From assembly GCA_016177915.1 (NCBI GenBank), contig JACOUI010000001.1, positions 1 through 41,182 on the forward strand: a DNA stretch of 41,182 bases, written 5' to 3'. The notes below the pieces were generated by a model. The model saw only the letters and a program-made list of their open reading frames with translations. It was not told where the DNA came from and ran no database searches. Shown in pieces: positions 25,275 through 34,178 of this stretch. The translations under genes were made by a program, and so were the position numbers. This DNA comes from Planctomycetia bacterium (lineage in GTDB: Bacteria; Planctomycetota; Planctomycetia; Pirellulales; S012-138). The first letter of the stretch is position 1. Each line of letters opens with the position of its first letter.

Positions 25275-25309
25275 AAGGTGACGGCCCACGCTCGGCGGTC
25301 ACCTTTTTT
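25275..25309 (+). terminator. rho-independent terminator of the second sigma/PDZ module
   Basis: AAGGTGAC and GTCACCTT form an 8-bp stem, with internal pairing in the loop, followed by TTTTTTG. It ends the transcription unit that starts at the sigma gene. Confidence 0.9.
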
Positions 25310-25330
25310 GATTTCTTGGCGGCCGACGGC

Positions 25331-25360
25331 TTGACGTGGAGTCGAGGGGGATGCTAAAAC
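25331..25360 (+). promoter_or_regulatory. candidate sigma-70 promoter of the DUF1559 gene
   Basis: TTGACG (25331-25336) and an extended -10 TGCTAAAAC (25352-25360) are spaced by 18 bases. The inferred start near 25367 places the Fur-box-like site immediately downstream. Confidence 0.5.
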
Positions 25361-25371
25361 ATGCCTATTAG

Positions 25372-25390
25372 TTGATAATGAGTCTCAATT
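25372..25390 (+). promoter_or_regulatory. Fur-box-like operator upstream of the DUF1559 gene
   Basis: TTGATAATGAGTCTCAATT contains an imperfect palindrome (TTGATAA against TTGAGAC on the other strand, five of seven) of the TGATAAT-type 7-1-7 Fur box. It sits between the inferred transcription start and the gene, a good place for a repressor. Metal-dependent control of the DUF1559 protein is inference. Confidence 0.45.
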
Positions 25391-25414
25391 GCAAAGTTTC
25401 ACCAGGAGCGACCC

Positions 25415-26449
25415 ATGACGCACACTCGCCCGTCCCATCCGTCTAAAATCCATATCCGGCAGGCATTTACACTCGTCGAGCTCCTCGTCGTGATTGCCAT
25501 CATCGGCATCTTGCTTTCCCTGCTGCTGCCCGCTGTCCAGGCCGCCCGCGAGGCTGCCCGCCGCATCAAATGCGGCAACAATCTCCATCAGATCGCCCTG
25601 GCCGTCCATAACTACGAATCCACGTTCAGCGTCTACCCCGCCAGCTTCGGGACCGACGCCTCCCTTCCCACCGCCAGCGGTTGGTCCGCCCATGCCCGCA
25701 TCCTCCCCTTTCTCGAAGACACCGCGCTTTACGGCCAGATCGACTTCGCCGCCAGCTACGAGACGGCCACGACCAGCGACGGGCGGAAGATCAAGACTCT
25801 CCGCATGCCGCTCTATCTCTGCCCGTCCGAGGCCAACGACGTGCCGCGCCTGGGCAGCGGCGGCGCCGTCGACCATTACCCGCTGACCTACGGCTTCAAC
25901 ATGGGCGTGTGGTTCGTCTACGACCCCGCCACCACCACCGGCGGCCAGGGCGTGTTCGTCCCCTTCGGCCGAGTGACGTCGGGCGCGGTCATCGACGGCC
26001 TCAGTAACACGCTTTGCGCCGCCGAGGTGAAGGCCTTCACGCCCTACTTCCGCAACGCCGGCACCGCCGGTCCCACGCCGCCGGCCAATCCAGCGCAGAT
26101 TTGCGGAATGGGCGGCGAAGCCAAGATGGGAGAGAACCTGAACAGCAACACGGGACACACCGAGTGGGTCGACGGCCGCTCGCACCAGACGGGCTTTACC
26201 GCGACGTTCCCGCCCAACACCGCCGTCCTGTGCGGCGCCTACGACGTCGATTGGACAAACATGCAGGAAGGCCGCTCGCCGACCGTGCCCACCTACGCGG
26301 CCGTCACGGCGCGCAGCTATCACGCGGGCGGCGTCGTGCAGGCGGCCATGATGGATGGCTCCGTTCGGCCCGTGCGAAGCGTGATCTCGCGCGAGGTGTG
26401 GCGCGGCCTGGCGACGCGCAACGGCCGGGAGCCGGTGTCGGCCCCCTGA
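25415..26449 (+). CDS. DUF1559 type-IV-pilin-like protein
   Basis: A 344-residue member of the large planctomycete DUF1559 family. ATG 25415 has AGGAG upstream. RQAFTLVELLVVIAIIGILL (residues 15-34) is a type-IV prepilin-like methylation/signal segment, with the cleavage point before F and the glutamate at +5. LLPAVQAAREAARRIKCGNN and LHQIALAVHNYESTFSVYP follow in family-typical form. The domain ends with AAMMDGSVRPVRSVISREVW, the usual D-G-S-V-R closing motif. These proteins are exported as pseudopilins of unknown role and are often present in dozens of copies. A Fur-box-like site precedes it; there is no adjacent secretion gene. It converges with asnS. Confidence 0.95.
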   Translation: MTHTRPSHPSKIHIRQAFTLVELLVVIAIIGILLSLLLPAVQAAREAARRIKCGNNLHQIALAVHNYESTFSVYPASFGTDASLPTASGWSAHARILPFLEDTALYGQIDFAASYETATTSDGRKIKTLRMPLYLCPSEANDVPRLGSGGAVDHYPLTYGFNMGVWFVYDPATTTGGQGVFVPFGRVTSGAVIDGLSNTLCAAEVKAFTPYFRNAGTAGPTPPANPAQICGMGGEAKMGENLNSNTGHTEWVDGRSHQTGFTATFPPNTAVLCGAYDVDWTNMQEGRSPTVPTYAAVTARSYHAGGVVQAAMMDGSVRPVRSVISREVWRGLATRNGREPVSAP

Positions 26450-26475
26450 AGCTGCTTGCCGTGCGGGCAGAATGC

Positions 26476-27891
<1,416 letters not shown>

Positions 27892-28391
27892 GCAGACCTC
27901 GTCGATTAAGGCCGGCGGCGTCGACAAAATTTCCAAACCGTGCCGCCGCCGTGGCGATATGTTACGCCTGCAATCAAAACCGTGCCACAGGCCGTTTTTC
28001 AGCGATTCGATTCAAAGGCGTTGATGGTGGTGCGATTCAATTGTCACCGTATCCCATTCACAGACAAGGGGATATGGATGTCCCCAACCGGTGCACGCCG
28101 CTCGCCCCAACGCAAATCGCCCGTGGCAGGCGATGCCTTTGACGACGCACCGCCAGTCACACGCGATGCCGGCGCGATCGGCCGTATCGAACTTCGCTTT
28201 CTTGACGCCGATTACTGGCGACTGGCGCCTGCGGCGGTTACTCTGGGCGACATGCCGTGCCGCCCTTCGTCCGTCGGCGCGGTCCGTGACTTACACTTTT
28301 CTGACCCCGCCCGCGACGCGCCAAACGCGGCAGCCGCGCGCGTCGCAAATGATCGTTCCTCGTTCTTCTTTGTTTCTCTGGAGATCCCTCA
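27892..28391. other. 500-base divergent intergenic region, nothing recognised
   Basis: This lies between asnS (minus) and the VOC gene (plus). Short frames exist in several phases but all lack protein-like composition. The bases before 28392 contain a short TTCTTTG-type stretch and no clear promoter. Confidence 0.4.
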
Positions 28392-28913
28392 ATGGCCAAC
28401 CCCGTCGTCCACTTCGAGATCGGATGCCGCGACAGCGCCAGGACGCAGCAGTTCTTCAAAGACCTCTTCGGCTGGACCATCGCGGAGATGGGTCCCGCGG
28501 CGATGATCGACACCGGATCGAAGGACGGAATCCAAGGGCACATCACGGCGCTGGGCCACGAGCCGTTCAACTACGTGACGGTCTACGTGATGGTTGACGA
28601 TTTGACGGCCTACCTGGAGAAGGCCGCCGCGCTGGGCGGCCAGACGCTCATTCCGCCGACGGAAGTGCCCGGCATGGGCCACTTCGCGTGGTTCAAGGAC
28701 GTGGACGGCAACTGCCTGGGCCTGTGGAAGCCGCTCGTGCCGCCGGCGCCTCCGCCCGCCCCCGAGCCGCCTCCCGCCGCCGCCGCGCCCAAGGCCAAGC
28801 GCGCCACGCGCAAGCCGAAGCGCGCCGCCAAGGCCAAAAAGGCCAGGCCCAAGGCGAAGGCCAGGAAGAAGGCCCCCGCCAAGAAAAAGGCCGGCCGCCG
28901 GAAGCGCCGCTAG
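28392..28913 (+). CDS. VOC (glyoxalase-like) protein with a histone-H1-like basic tail
   Basis: A 173-residue fusion. Residues 1-115 are one vicinal-oxygen-chelate domain: VVHFEIGCRDSARTQQFFKD, then FGWTI, FNYVTVYVMVDDLTAYLEKA, and MGHFAWFKDVDGNCLGLWKP as the typical last strand pair with D-x-D-G-N-x-x-G-L. Residues 116-173 are a Pro/Ala linker followed by a run of Lys, Ala, Arg and Pro (KAKRATRKPKRAAKAKK and similar) like the C-terminal domain of linker histone H1 or AlgP. Such tails bind DNA or RNA. A stand-alone VOC protein is about 115-125 residues, so the tail is an addition. No partner gene adjoins it; a terminator follows. Nucleoid association of a small enzyme is the inference. Confidence 0.85.
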   Translation: MANPVVHFEIGCRDSARTQQFFKDLFGWTIAEMGPAAMIDTGSKDGIQGHITALGHEPFNYVTVYVMVDDLTAYLEKAAALGGQTLIPPTEVPGMGHFAWFKDVDGNCLGLWKPLVPPAPPPAPEPPPAAAAPKAKRATRKPKRAAKAKKARPKAKARKKAPAKKKAGRRKRR

Positions 28914-28949
28914 CGCTCTGACTCCGGGACTCCGTCCAACCTCTTCAAG

Positions 28950-28977
28950 CCCACGGGCTGCGTCCCGTGGGTTTTTT
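28950..28977 (+). terminator. rho-independent terminator of the VOC gene
   Basis: CCCACGGG and CCCGTGGG form a perfect 8-bp stem with a 6-base loop, followed by six T. The stop codon lies about 37 bases upstream. Confidence 0.92.
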
Positions 28978-29114
28978 CGTTGCGCTCGTGGTACGCCTTT
29001 ATCCGCGCCTTCCCCGCCGTTTCCCTCGCCGCTACACTTGCGCAAGAGACGCTGTCGCAGGCGAACCCAGTGTGCGAATCGCCTGTCCTCCTCCATCGGC
29101 CGCCGGAGGTTGCC

Positions 29115-29387
29115 GTGAACAAAGACGAAATCCTCACGCGCTTCGCCGCCGGCGAAATCACCAAGGAAGAGGCCAGCCGCCTCCTGGCCGAGGCCGAAGC
29201 GCCCAAGCGCGGCCAGCTTTATTGCAAGGTCAGCACCAAGGGGGCCGTGAGCGTCTACGGCTTGCAGCGCATGCCCGTCACGCTCTACGTCGAGCAATGG
29301 GAGCGGCTGCTGGCTTTCTCCGACGAGCTGCGGGCCTTCCTCAAGCAGCACGACTCCGAGCTAAGCCGCAAGCAGAAGGGACCATGA
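29115..29387 (+). CDS. small SHOCT-like protein leading the Rieske/permease operon
   Basis: A 90-residue protein. GTG 29115 is preceded by a textbook GGAGGT four bases before it, which fixes this start over the longer open frame from 28980. NKDEILTRFAAGEITKEEAS and RLLAEAEAPK resemble the short helical SHOCT-type oligomerisation segment. The rest (LYCKVSTKGAVSVYGLQRMP, VTLYVEQWERLLAFSDELRA) is a small strand-helix domain I do not recognise. The stop overlaps the Rieske start (ATGA-type at 29384), so it is translationally linked to that gene. Confidence 0.7.
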   Translation: MNKDEILTRFAAGEITKEEASRLLAEAEAPKRGQLYCKVSTKGAVSVYGLQRMPVTLYVEQWERLLAFSDELRAFLKQHDSELSRKQKGP

Positions 29388-29728
29388 CCGACGACTTCGT
29401 TTTCGTCGCCAAGGTCGGCAGCATCCCCGAGGGACGCGGCGCGACGTTCGCCGTCGGAAACCGCCTGGTCGCCGTCTTCAACGTCGGCGGAACGTATCAG
29501 GCGATCGACGACCTTTGCCCGCACATGGGGGCCTCGCTCGGCGCGGGCGAACTCGTCAGCGGGGTCGTCACCTGCCCCTGGCACGCCTGGCGGTTCTCCG
29601 TTTCCGACGGCTGCTGGCGCGACAATCCTCGGCTTTCCGTCGACAGCTTCGAGGTCCGCGTCGTGGGCGACGATATTCAAGTCCGCTCCCTGCCGCGGCC
29701 CAAGCAGAAGGCCGGCCATGACCGGTAG
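29384..29728 (+). CDS. Rieske [2Fe-2S] ferredoxin, NirD/nitrite-reductase small-subunit type
   Basis: A 114-residue Rieske protein. DDLCPHMGASLGAGELVSG supplies the first C-x-H and VTCPWHAWRF the second C-x2-H cluster ligands, 17-18 residues apart, as in soluble Rieske ferredoxins. VFVAKVGSIPEGRGATFAVG and LVAVFNVGGTYQAIDD are the flanking strands. ATG 29384 lies in the overlap with the preceding gene, and the stop overlaps the permease start by 11 bases. The protein would carry electrons to an oxygenase or reductase, but no such partner is in this operon. Confidence 0.92.
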   Translation: MTDDFVFVAKVGSIPEGRGATFAVGNRLVAVFNVGGTYQAIDDLCPHMGASLGAGELVSGVVTCPWHAWRFSVSDGCWRDNPRLSVDSFEVRVVGDDIQVRSLPRPKQKAGHDR

Positions 29729-31187
29729 CCCGACACCCCCCGCACCGCACGGCCCCGCCGTACCGCGGCGGCAGCTCTCGCTCGTCGACTCGACGGCCAT
29801 CATCGTCGGCATCATCATCGGCGCAGGCATTTACGAGTCCACGCCCGGCATCGCCGGCAACGCCGGCAGCACGTCCGCGCTAGTGGCCGTCTGGCTCTTG
29901 TGCGGCCTGTTGTCGCTGGCCGGCGCGATGTGCTACGTCGATCTGTTGATTCGCTGTCCCGAGCCGGGCGGCGACTACGTCTTTCTGAATCGGGCATTCG
30001 GGCGGCACGTCGCGTTCCTCTATGCCTGGGCGCAGTTCTGGGTCGTGCGCCCCGGCGCCAACGCCGCGCTGGCGTTCGTCTTCGGCCGCTACGCCCAGCG
30101 CATTTTCCCCTTGCCCGGACCCTATCCCTTCGCCGTCTACGCCTGCGCGGCGCTCGTCGGCCTGAGCGCGATCAATATCGTGGGAGTACACACGGGCAAG
30201 TGGACGCAAAACGCGCTGACCTTGCTCAAGGTGCTGGGGATGGCGGCGGTGTTTGTCGCGGCGCTGGCCGTCGGCAGTCCCGCGGCGCCCGCCCTGTCGG
30301 CCGCCGCCAAATCGAGCAAGCCGGACTTCATGTTGGCGATGATTGTGGCGATGTTCGTGTTCGGGGGTTGGAGCGACGTGGCCTTCGTGGGTGCGGAAGT
30401 CCGCCATCCGGAGAAGAACATCTTTCGCGCTTTGGTATTGGGGCTGGCGGTGGTGACGGCCGTGTACGTCGCCATCAGCCTGGCATTCGCCCACGTGCTT
30501 TCGTATCGCGGCCTCGTCGAGTCCAAGGCCGTCGCCGCCGACACGCTCCAGGCGGTTTTTTCCTCGCGCGGCCTGGGGGCGCAGCGCGCCGGCGACCTGG
30601 CGGCCCGGGCCATCAGCGCCCTCATTTGCCTGTCGGCCCTCGGCGCAATCAATGGGCAACTCTTTGCGGGCGCGCGGATTTTCTACGCCTTCGGCAAAGA
30701 CCACACGCTTTTTGGGCCGGTGGGCACGTGGAACCGGCGGTTCGGGACGCCCGTCTGGTCGCTGGCCGCCCAAGGCGCCGCTTCGCTGCTGTGGACCGTG
30801 CTGTTTGGCACGCCACTGTGGTCGATCGTCGTGGGCGCCGCGGCGAAGCTTGTCCGCCGTCCGGGCGTCAAGTTCGACCCCAACACGACGTTCCAGCAGC
30901 TTGTGATCTTCACGACGCCTCCCGCCTGGCTGTTCTTCCTGGCCACGGGAGTTTCGCTGTTCGTCTTGCGCTGGAAACGGCCGGCTTCGATTCCCTTCCG
31001 CATGACGGGGTTTCCGATTGCCCCGATGGTATTTTGCATCTCGGCCGCCTTTCTTTTTTACAGCAGTCTTGTCTACGCCTGGTACAACGCCTCCTACGAG
31101 GCCTTCTGGTCCGTCGGCCTGCTGCTTTTGGGCCTCCCGTTCCTGGCCCTGGTGCGCCGTCCTGACGGCGCATCCGAGCGCGCGTGA
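29718..31187 (+). CDS. APC-family amino-acid permease
   Basis: A 489-residue inner-membrane transporter with about 12 hydrophobic segments. The first helix contains VDSTAIIVGIIIGAGIYEST, where I-I-G-A-G-I-Y is the APC substrate-binding signature. LIRCPEPGGDYVFLNRAFGR is the conserved P-x-x-G-G-x-Y-x-F segment after helix 2. MFVFGGWSDVAFVGAEVRHP is the helix-6 F-x-G-W-x-x-x-x-x-x-x-E-x-x-P element. The layout is closest to the L-type (LAT)-like transporters. The substrate cannot be told. It overlaps the Rieske gene by 11 bases (ATGACCGGTAG). Confidence 0.92.
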   Translation: MTGSPTPPAPHGPAVPRRQLSLVDSTAIIVGIIIGAGIYESTPGIAGNAGSTSALVAVWLLCGLLSLAGAMCYVDLLIRCPEPGGDYVFLNRAFGRHVAFLYAWAQFWVVRPGANAALAFVFGRYAQRIFPLPGPYPFAVYACAALVGLSAINIVGVHTGKWTQNALTLLKVLGMAAVFVAALAVGSPAAPALSAAAKSSKPDFMLAMIVAMFVFGGWSDVAFVGAEVRHPEKNIFRALVLGLAVVTAVYVAISLAFAHVLSYRGLVESKAVAADTLQAVFSSRGLGAQRAGDLAARAISALICLSALGAINGQLFAGARIFYAFGKDHTLFGPVGTWNRRFGTPVWSLAAQGAASLLWTVLFGTPLWSIVVGAAAKLVRRPGVKFDPNTTFQQLVIFTTPPAWLFFLATGVSLFVLRWKRPASIPFRMTGFPIAPMVFCISAAFLFYSSLVYAWYNASYEAFWSVGLLLLGLPFLALVRRPDGASERA

Positions 31188-31311
31188 TTCGTCGCGTGGG
31201 CCGGCGGGACGCCCTGGAATCGGCTTGCCCGTCAACCTATGATTGCGCACCATTCCCAATGGGAGCCGCACCCTAAGGAGCGGCCGAAAAATAACTTCCC
31301 GAATTTGTCGC

Positions 31312-31351
31312 CTTTCGCTCCGCGAAAGGACGCTCTTTCGCGGAGCGAAAG
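31312..31351. repeat. double-hairpin interspersed repeat built on CTTTCGCTCCGCGAAAG
   Basis: Two 17-base arms, 31312-31328 and 31335-31351, are exact reverse complements separated by six bases. Each arm is itself a hairpin (CTTTCGC and GCGAAAG). The structure lies 60 bases before the TerC start, between the permease and terC. Such clover-like palindromes are typical of interspersed repeats in this bacterial group. Confidence 0.8.
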
Positions 31352-31410
31352 ACGACACTTTTTTTCGTTCGACCCTAATCGGCATCGCACGCAAAGCGGG
31401 AAGGCAAATC

Positions 31411-32667
31411 GTGGAGGGCTGGATCGACAAAGTCGGAGCGTTCTTCCAAACCACGTGGGACGGCCTGACCAGGCCGGGCGCCGGCTCCGAATCCCTCTGG
31501 CAATGGCTCGGCTTCGGCACGTTCGTGGCAATCTGCTTGGCCGTCGACCTGGGCGTTTTCCATCGCAAGTCGAAGGTGCAGACCCTCCGCGCGGCGGCGA
31601 TCGCCACCGCCTGCTGGTGCGGCCTGGCCCTGGCCTTCAACGTCTACGTCTGGAAGTTCCTGGGCGACGAGCGCGTCTCCGGCTGGCACAAAGCCACCGA
31701 ATTCCTCACCGGCTACCTCATCGAATGGTCGTTGTCGATGGACAACGTCTTTGTGTTCGCGGTGATCTTCAAGTTCTTTCACGTCCCGCCCAAGTACCAA
31801 TACCGCGTCCTTTTCTGGGGAATTCTGGGCGCGGTTTTCATGCGCCTGGCGTTCGTGCTCGTCGGGGCCGAGATCCTGAGGCGGTTCGACTGGGCGCAGG
31901 CCATCCTCGGCATTTTCTTGGTCTACACCGCCGTCAAGCTCGCTGTCACCGACGAAAGCCAGATGCACCCTGAGAAATCGTGGGTGCTGCGACTGGGGCG
32001 AAAACTCCGCGTGGCCGGCGGGCACTACGAGCCGCATCCCGCGCAGCTCCCCTCGGCCGTGCTCGCCAGCTCCGCCGCCGCGGCGACCGGCGCCTCGCTC
32101 CCGACGGCCGAGTCCGACGTCCAGCCCCAGCGCGAACCGACCAAAGCGGAAATGGAGTCGGCGGTCGTCCTCATGCCCGAATCCCAGATCGACGAGACCC
32201 ACCTGGCCGCCGACATGGAGCACGTGGCCACCGGCGAGAGGTTTTTCGTGCGGCACAAGGGAAAACTCTGCGTGACGCCGCTCTTCCTCGTGCTCATGGT
32301 CGTCGAAAGCACGGACGTGCTTTTCGCCGTCGACAGCGTCCCCGCCATCTTCGGCGTCACCAAGGACCCCTTTATCGTCTTCACGAGCAACATCTTCGCC
32401 ATCCTCGGCCTGCGCTCCCTCTATTTCCTGTTGGCCGGCGTGATGGACCTCTTCCACTACCTCAAGTACGGCCTGGCCGTCATCCTGGGCTTCATCGGGC
32501 TGAAGATGGGCGCGGACTATCTGTGGGCCGAGAAGTACGGCCACAACGGCCACCTCATCGAGCCTTGGCAGTCGCTGCTCGTGGTGGTGGGAATCCTCGC
32601 GCTTTCTATCGTGGCGTCGCTGTGGGCGAAGCGGCGCGAAGCGGCCCGCCAGGCCGATTCGCAGTGA
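31411..32667 (+). CDS. TerC/Alx-family integral membrane protein
   Basis: A 418-residue protein. GTG 31411 follows GGGAAGG by six bases; the longer frame to 31243 runs through the interspersed repeat and is rejected. TerC motifs are present: YLIEWSLSMDNVFVFAVIFK with the conserved D-N in helix 2, and LVVESTDVLFAVDSVPAIFG with the second acidic site. The family includes Alx-type exporters that use Mn2+ or protons, and tellurium-resistance proteins. Eight to nine membrane helices are visible. A long cytoplasmic insertion (about residues 195-270, Ala/Ser/Gln-rich, LPSAVLASSAAAATGASLP) separates the two halves, longer than the usual loop. It ends in KYGLAVILGFIGLKMGADYL and a basic tail. Confidence 0.92.
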   Translation: MEGWIDKVGAFFQTTWDGLTRPGAGSESLWQWLGFGTFVAICLAVDLGVFHRKSKVQTLRAAAIATACWCGLALAFNVYVWKFLGDERVSGWHKATEFLTGYLIEWSLSMDNVFVFAVIFKFFHVPPKYQYRVLFWGILGAVFMRLAFVLVGAEILRRFDWAQAILGIFLVYTAVKLAVTDESQMHPEKSWVLRLGRKLRVAGGHYEPHPAQLPSAVLASSAAAATGASLPTAESDVQPQREPTKAEMESAVVLMPESQIDETHLAADMEHVATGERFFVRHKGKLCVTPLFLVLMVVESTDVLFAVDSVPAIFGVTKDPFIVFTSNIFAILGLRSLYFLLAGVMDLFHYLKYGLAVILGFIGLKMGADYLWAEKYGHNGHLIEPWQSLLVVVGILALSIVASLWAKRREAARQADSQ

Positions 32668-32747
32668 TGCGACGGCCACACGCCGCGCCCAGGCGCCAGC
32701 CAAGATCCAAGGCGAGCAGCCAAACGCCCGCAGACCACTCCCCTAGC

Positions 32748-34124
32748 TTAAATGATCCAATACCCCGCCGCGAAGAGCGCCGCATAGGCCCCCAGGAAAA
32801 ACGCCGCGAGCGACAGCACCGCCGCCGACAGCGGTCCCCCCAGCTTCGACAGCAGCCACCCGGCCACGGGATACACCGGCAGCACCACCGCCGCGAACCG
32901 CCCGAAACCCGCCATCTCGTTGTCGTAGGCCTTCGTCACGTAGGGGATCAAAAGCAAAAGCCCCCCGATCGCCGCCTCATAGCCCGTGATGCGCCGCGCC
33001 CGCCAGCCGATCACGAGCAGGACGATCGCGGCGGCGAAATAGATCGGGTTGGCGAACTGCAGGCTGAAGAGGGCGTTGCCGTGCAAATCGCGGCGGGCCC
33101 AATAGCCCGATTTACCGGGCACGTACACGCCCCACGCCGGCTCCAGCGTGGCCAGCGCGGTGACCTTTTCCGACAGCGGCGGGTCGTCGCCGAGGCGCAG
33201 GCGCCACTGCGATTGGACTTTGACGAAGGCCAGCGGGTCGCCGAACTGGATCGCCTGGTAGGTCATATATGCGGCCAGCCCCCAGACGGAAACCGCCGCG
33301 ACCGCGCCGGCGTACGCTGCGCGCTGCAATGTTCGTCCGCCCTTCTTCCGCTCGCTGTCCTCCGCGGACGTCGGCGATGTCTCGTCGCCCGCCCGGCCAA
33401 ATTGCCGCCAGGCGTAGACCATGAGCACGGGCGCAGCCGCGATCCCCGTGGCCCGCACCGCCGTCAAGAGTCCTGCCACGATCGCCAGCGTCCAGGCCGG
33501 CCAGCGGCGCTGCATCCCGTAGAGGAGCACGGCCAGCACGAGGACGAACATCGCCTCGCTATAGGCCATGCGGAAGAAGACGGTCGTCGGCAGAAGCCCC
33601 ATGGCCAGGAGCGAATAATCCGTCAGCTCCGGCGATCCGTTTTCGCGTCCCCCCTTCAAGGGCGAGGAGCTGAGGCGGCTCGTCGGGTGCTCCCCCCCTT
33701 CCGAAGGGGGGGCAGGGGGGGTTTCAATCCTTGGGGGGTTGCTTCCCCGTCGCCGCACCATCGCCGCCATGACGATGAACGCCAGGAGCAAACAAACGTG
33801 CGCAACCACGACGAGCGCCAAGTCCGTCCGCAATCCCGTCGCCCGCGCCACGATCCGCCCGGTAAGCGGATAGGCCGGAAAGAAGGTCAGCGTCGACTGT
33901 GTGCCGGGCTTGAGCGAGTAGCCTTCTTCCGCAATCTCGCGGTACCACTGGGCGTCCCAGTTTCCAAACCGCCCGGCCAGGTTGCGGCCGGTGACGATGT
34001 CGGCCGCGGGTTGGACGACCGACGTTCCCAGTGCCATGCCTGTGACGACGATGAGCGTCGCCAGCACGTAAAAGACGACGCCCGTTAGGGCCGCATCAAT
34101 CCAGCCGGGCGCTCGAATTGTCAA
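32748..34124 (-). CDS. PIG-V-like (GPI-mannosyltransferase-type) polytopic glycosyltransferase
   Basis: A 458-residue membrane protein with about ten helices. The first extracytoplasmic loop has AGRFGNWDAQWYREIAEEGY and TLTFFPAYPLTGRIVARATG, the D-A-x-W-Y and F-F-P-x-Y-P signature of PIG-V/GT-C mannosyltransferases that use dolichyl- or undecaprenyl-linked sugars. TTG 34124 is preceded by GAGGAAGCG, a good site. An insertion (about residues 127-170, NPPRIETPPAPPSEGG, SSPLKGGRENGSPE) lies in a cytoplasmic loop and is encoded by a C-run/G-run palindrome like the intergenic repeats, so a repeat has apparently landed in frame. Confidence 0.82.
   Translation of the reverse strand: MTIRAPGWIDAALTGVVFYVLATLIVVTGMALGTSVVQPAADIVTGRNLAGRFGNWDAQWYREIAEEGYSLKPGTQSTLTFFPAYPLTGRIVARATGLRTDLALVVVAHVCLLLAFIVMAAMVRRRGSNPPRIETPPAPPSEGGEHPTSRLSSSPLKGGRENGSPELTDYSLLAMGLLPTTVFFRMAYSEAMFVLVLAVLLYGMQRRWPAWTLAIVAGLLTAVRATGIAAAPVLMVYAWRQFGRAGDETSPTSAEDSERKKGGRTLQRAAYAGAVAAVSVWGLAAYMTYQAIQFGDPLAFVKVQSQWRLRLGDDPPLSEKVTALATLEPAWGVYVPGKSGYWARRDLHGNALFSLQFANPIYFAAAIVLLVIGWRARRITGYEAAIGGLLLLIPYVTKAYDNEMAGFGRFAAVVLPVYPVAGWLLSKLGGPLSAAVLSLAAFFLGAYAALFAAGYWII
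33692..33712. repeat. C7-TTCCGAA-G7 palindrome inside the PIG-V-like coding region
   Basis: Seven C and seven G flank TTCCGAA, a perfect 7-bp stem plus TT/AA. On the minus strand it encodes the P-P-A-P-P-S-E-G-G part of the loop insertion. It resembles the intergenic element at 11041-11085. Confidence 0.75.
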
Positions 34125-34178
34125 CGCTTCCTCTTCCGCAGAGACACCGCTTCGTCCGCGAAGTAGAGTGCGCGCGGT

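Noticed and set aside
27940..28506. 188-codon frame between asnS and the VOC gene
   Set aside because: It runs into the VOC gene in the wrong frame and lacks a ribosome site and protein-like pattern.
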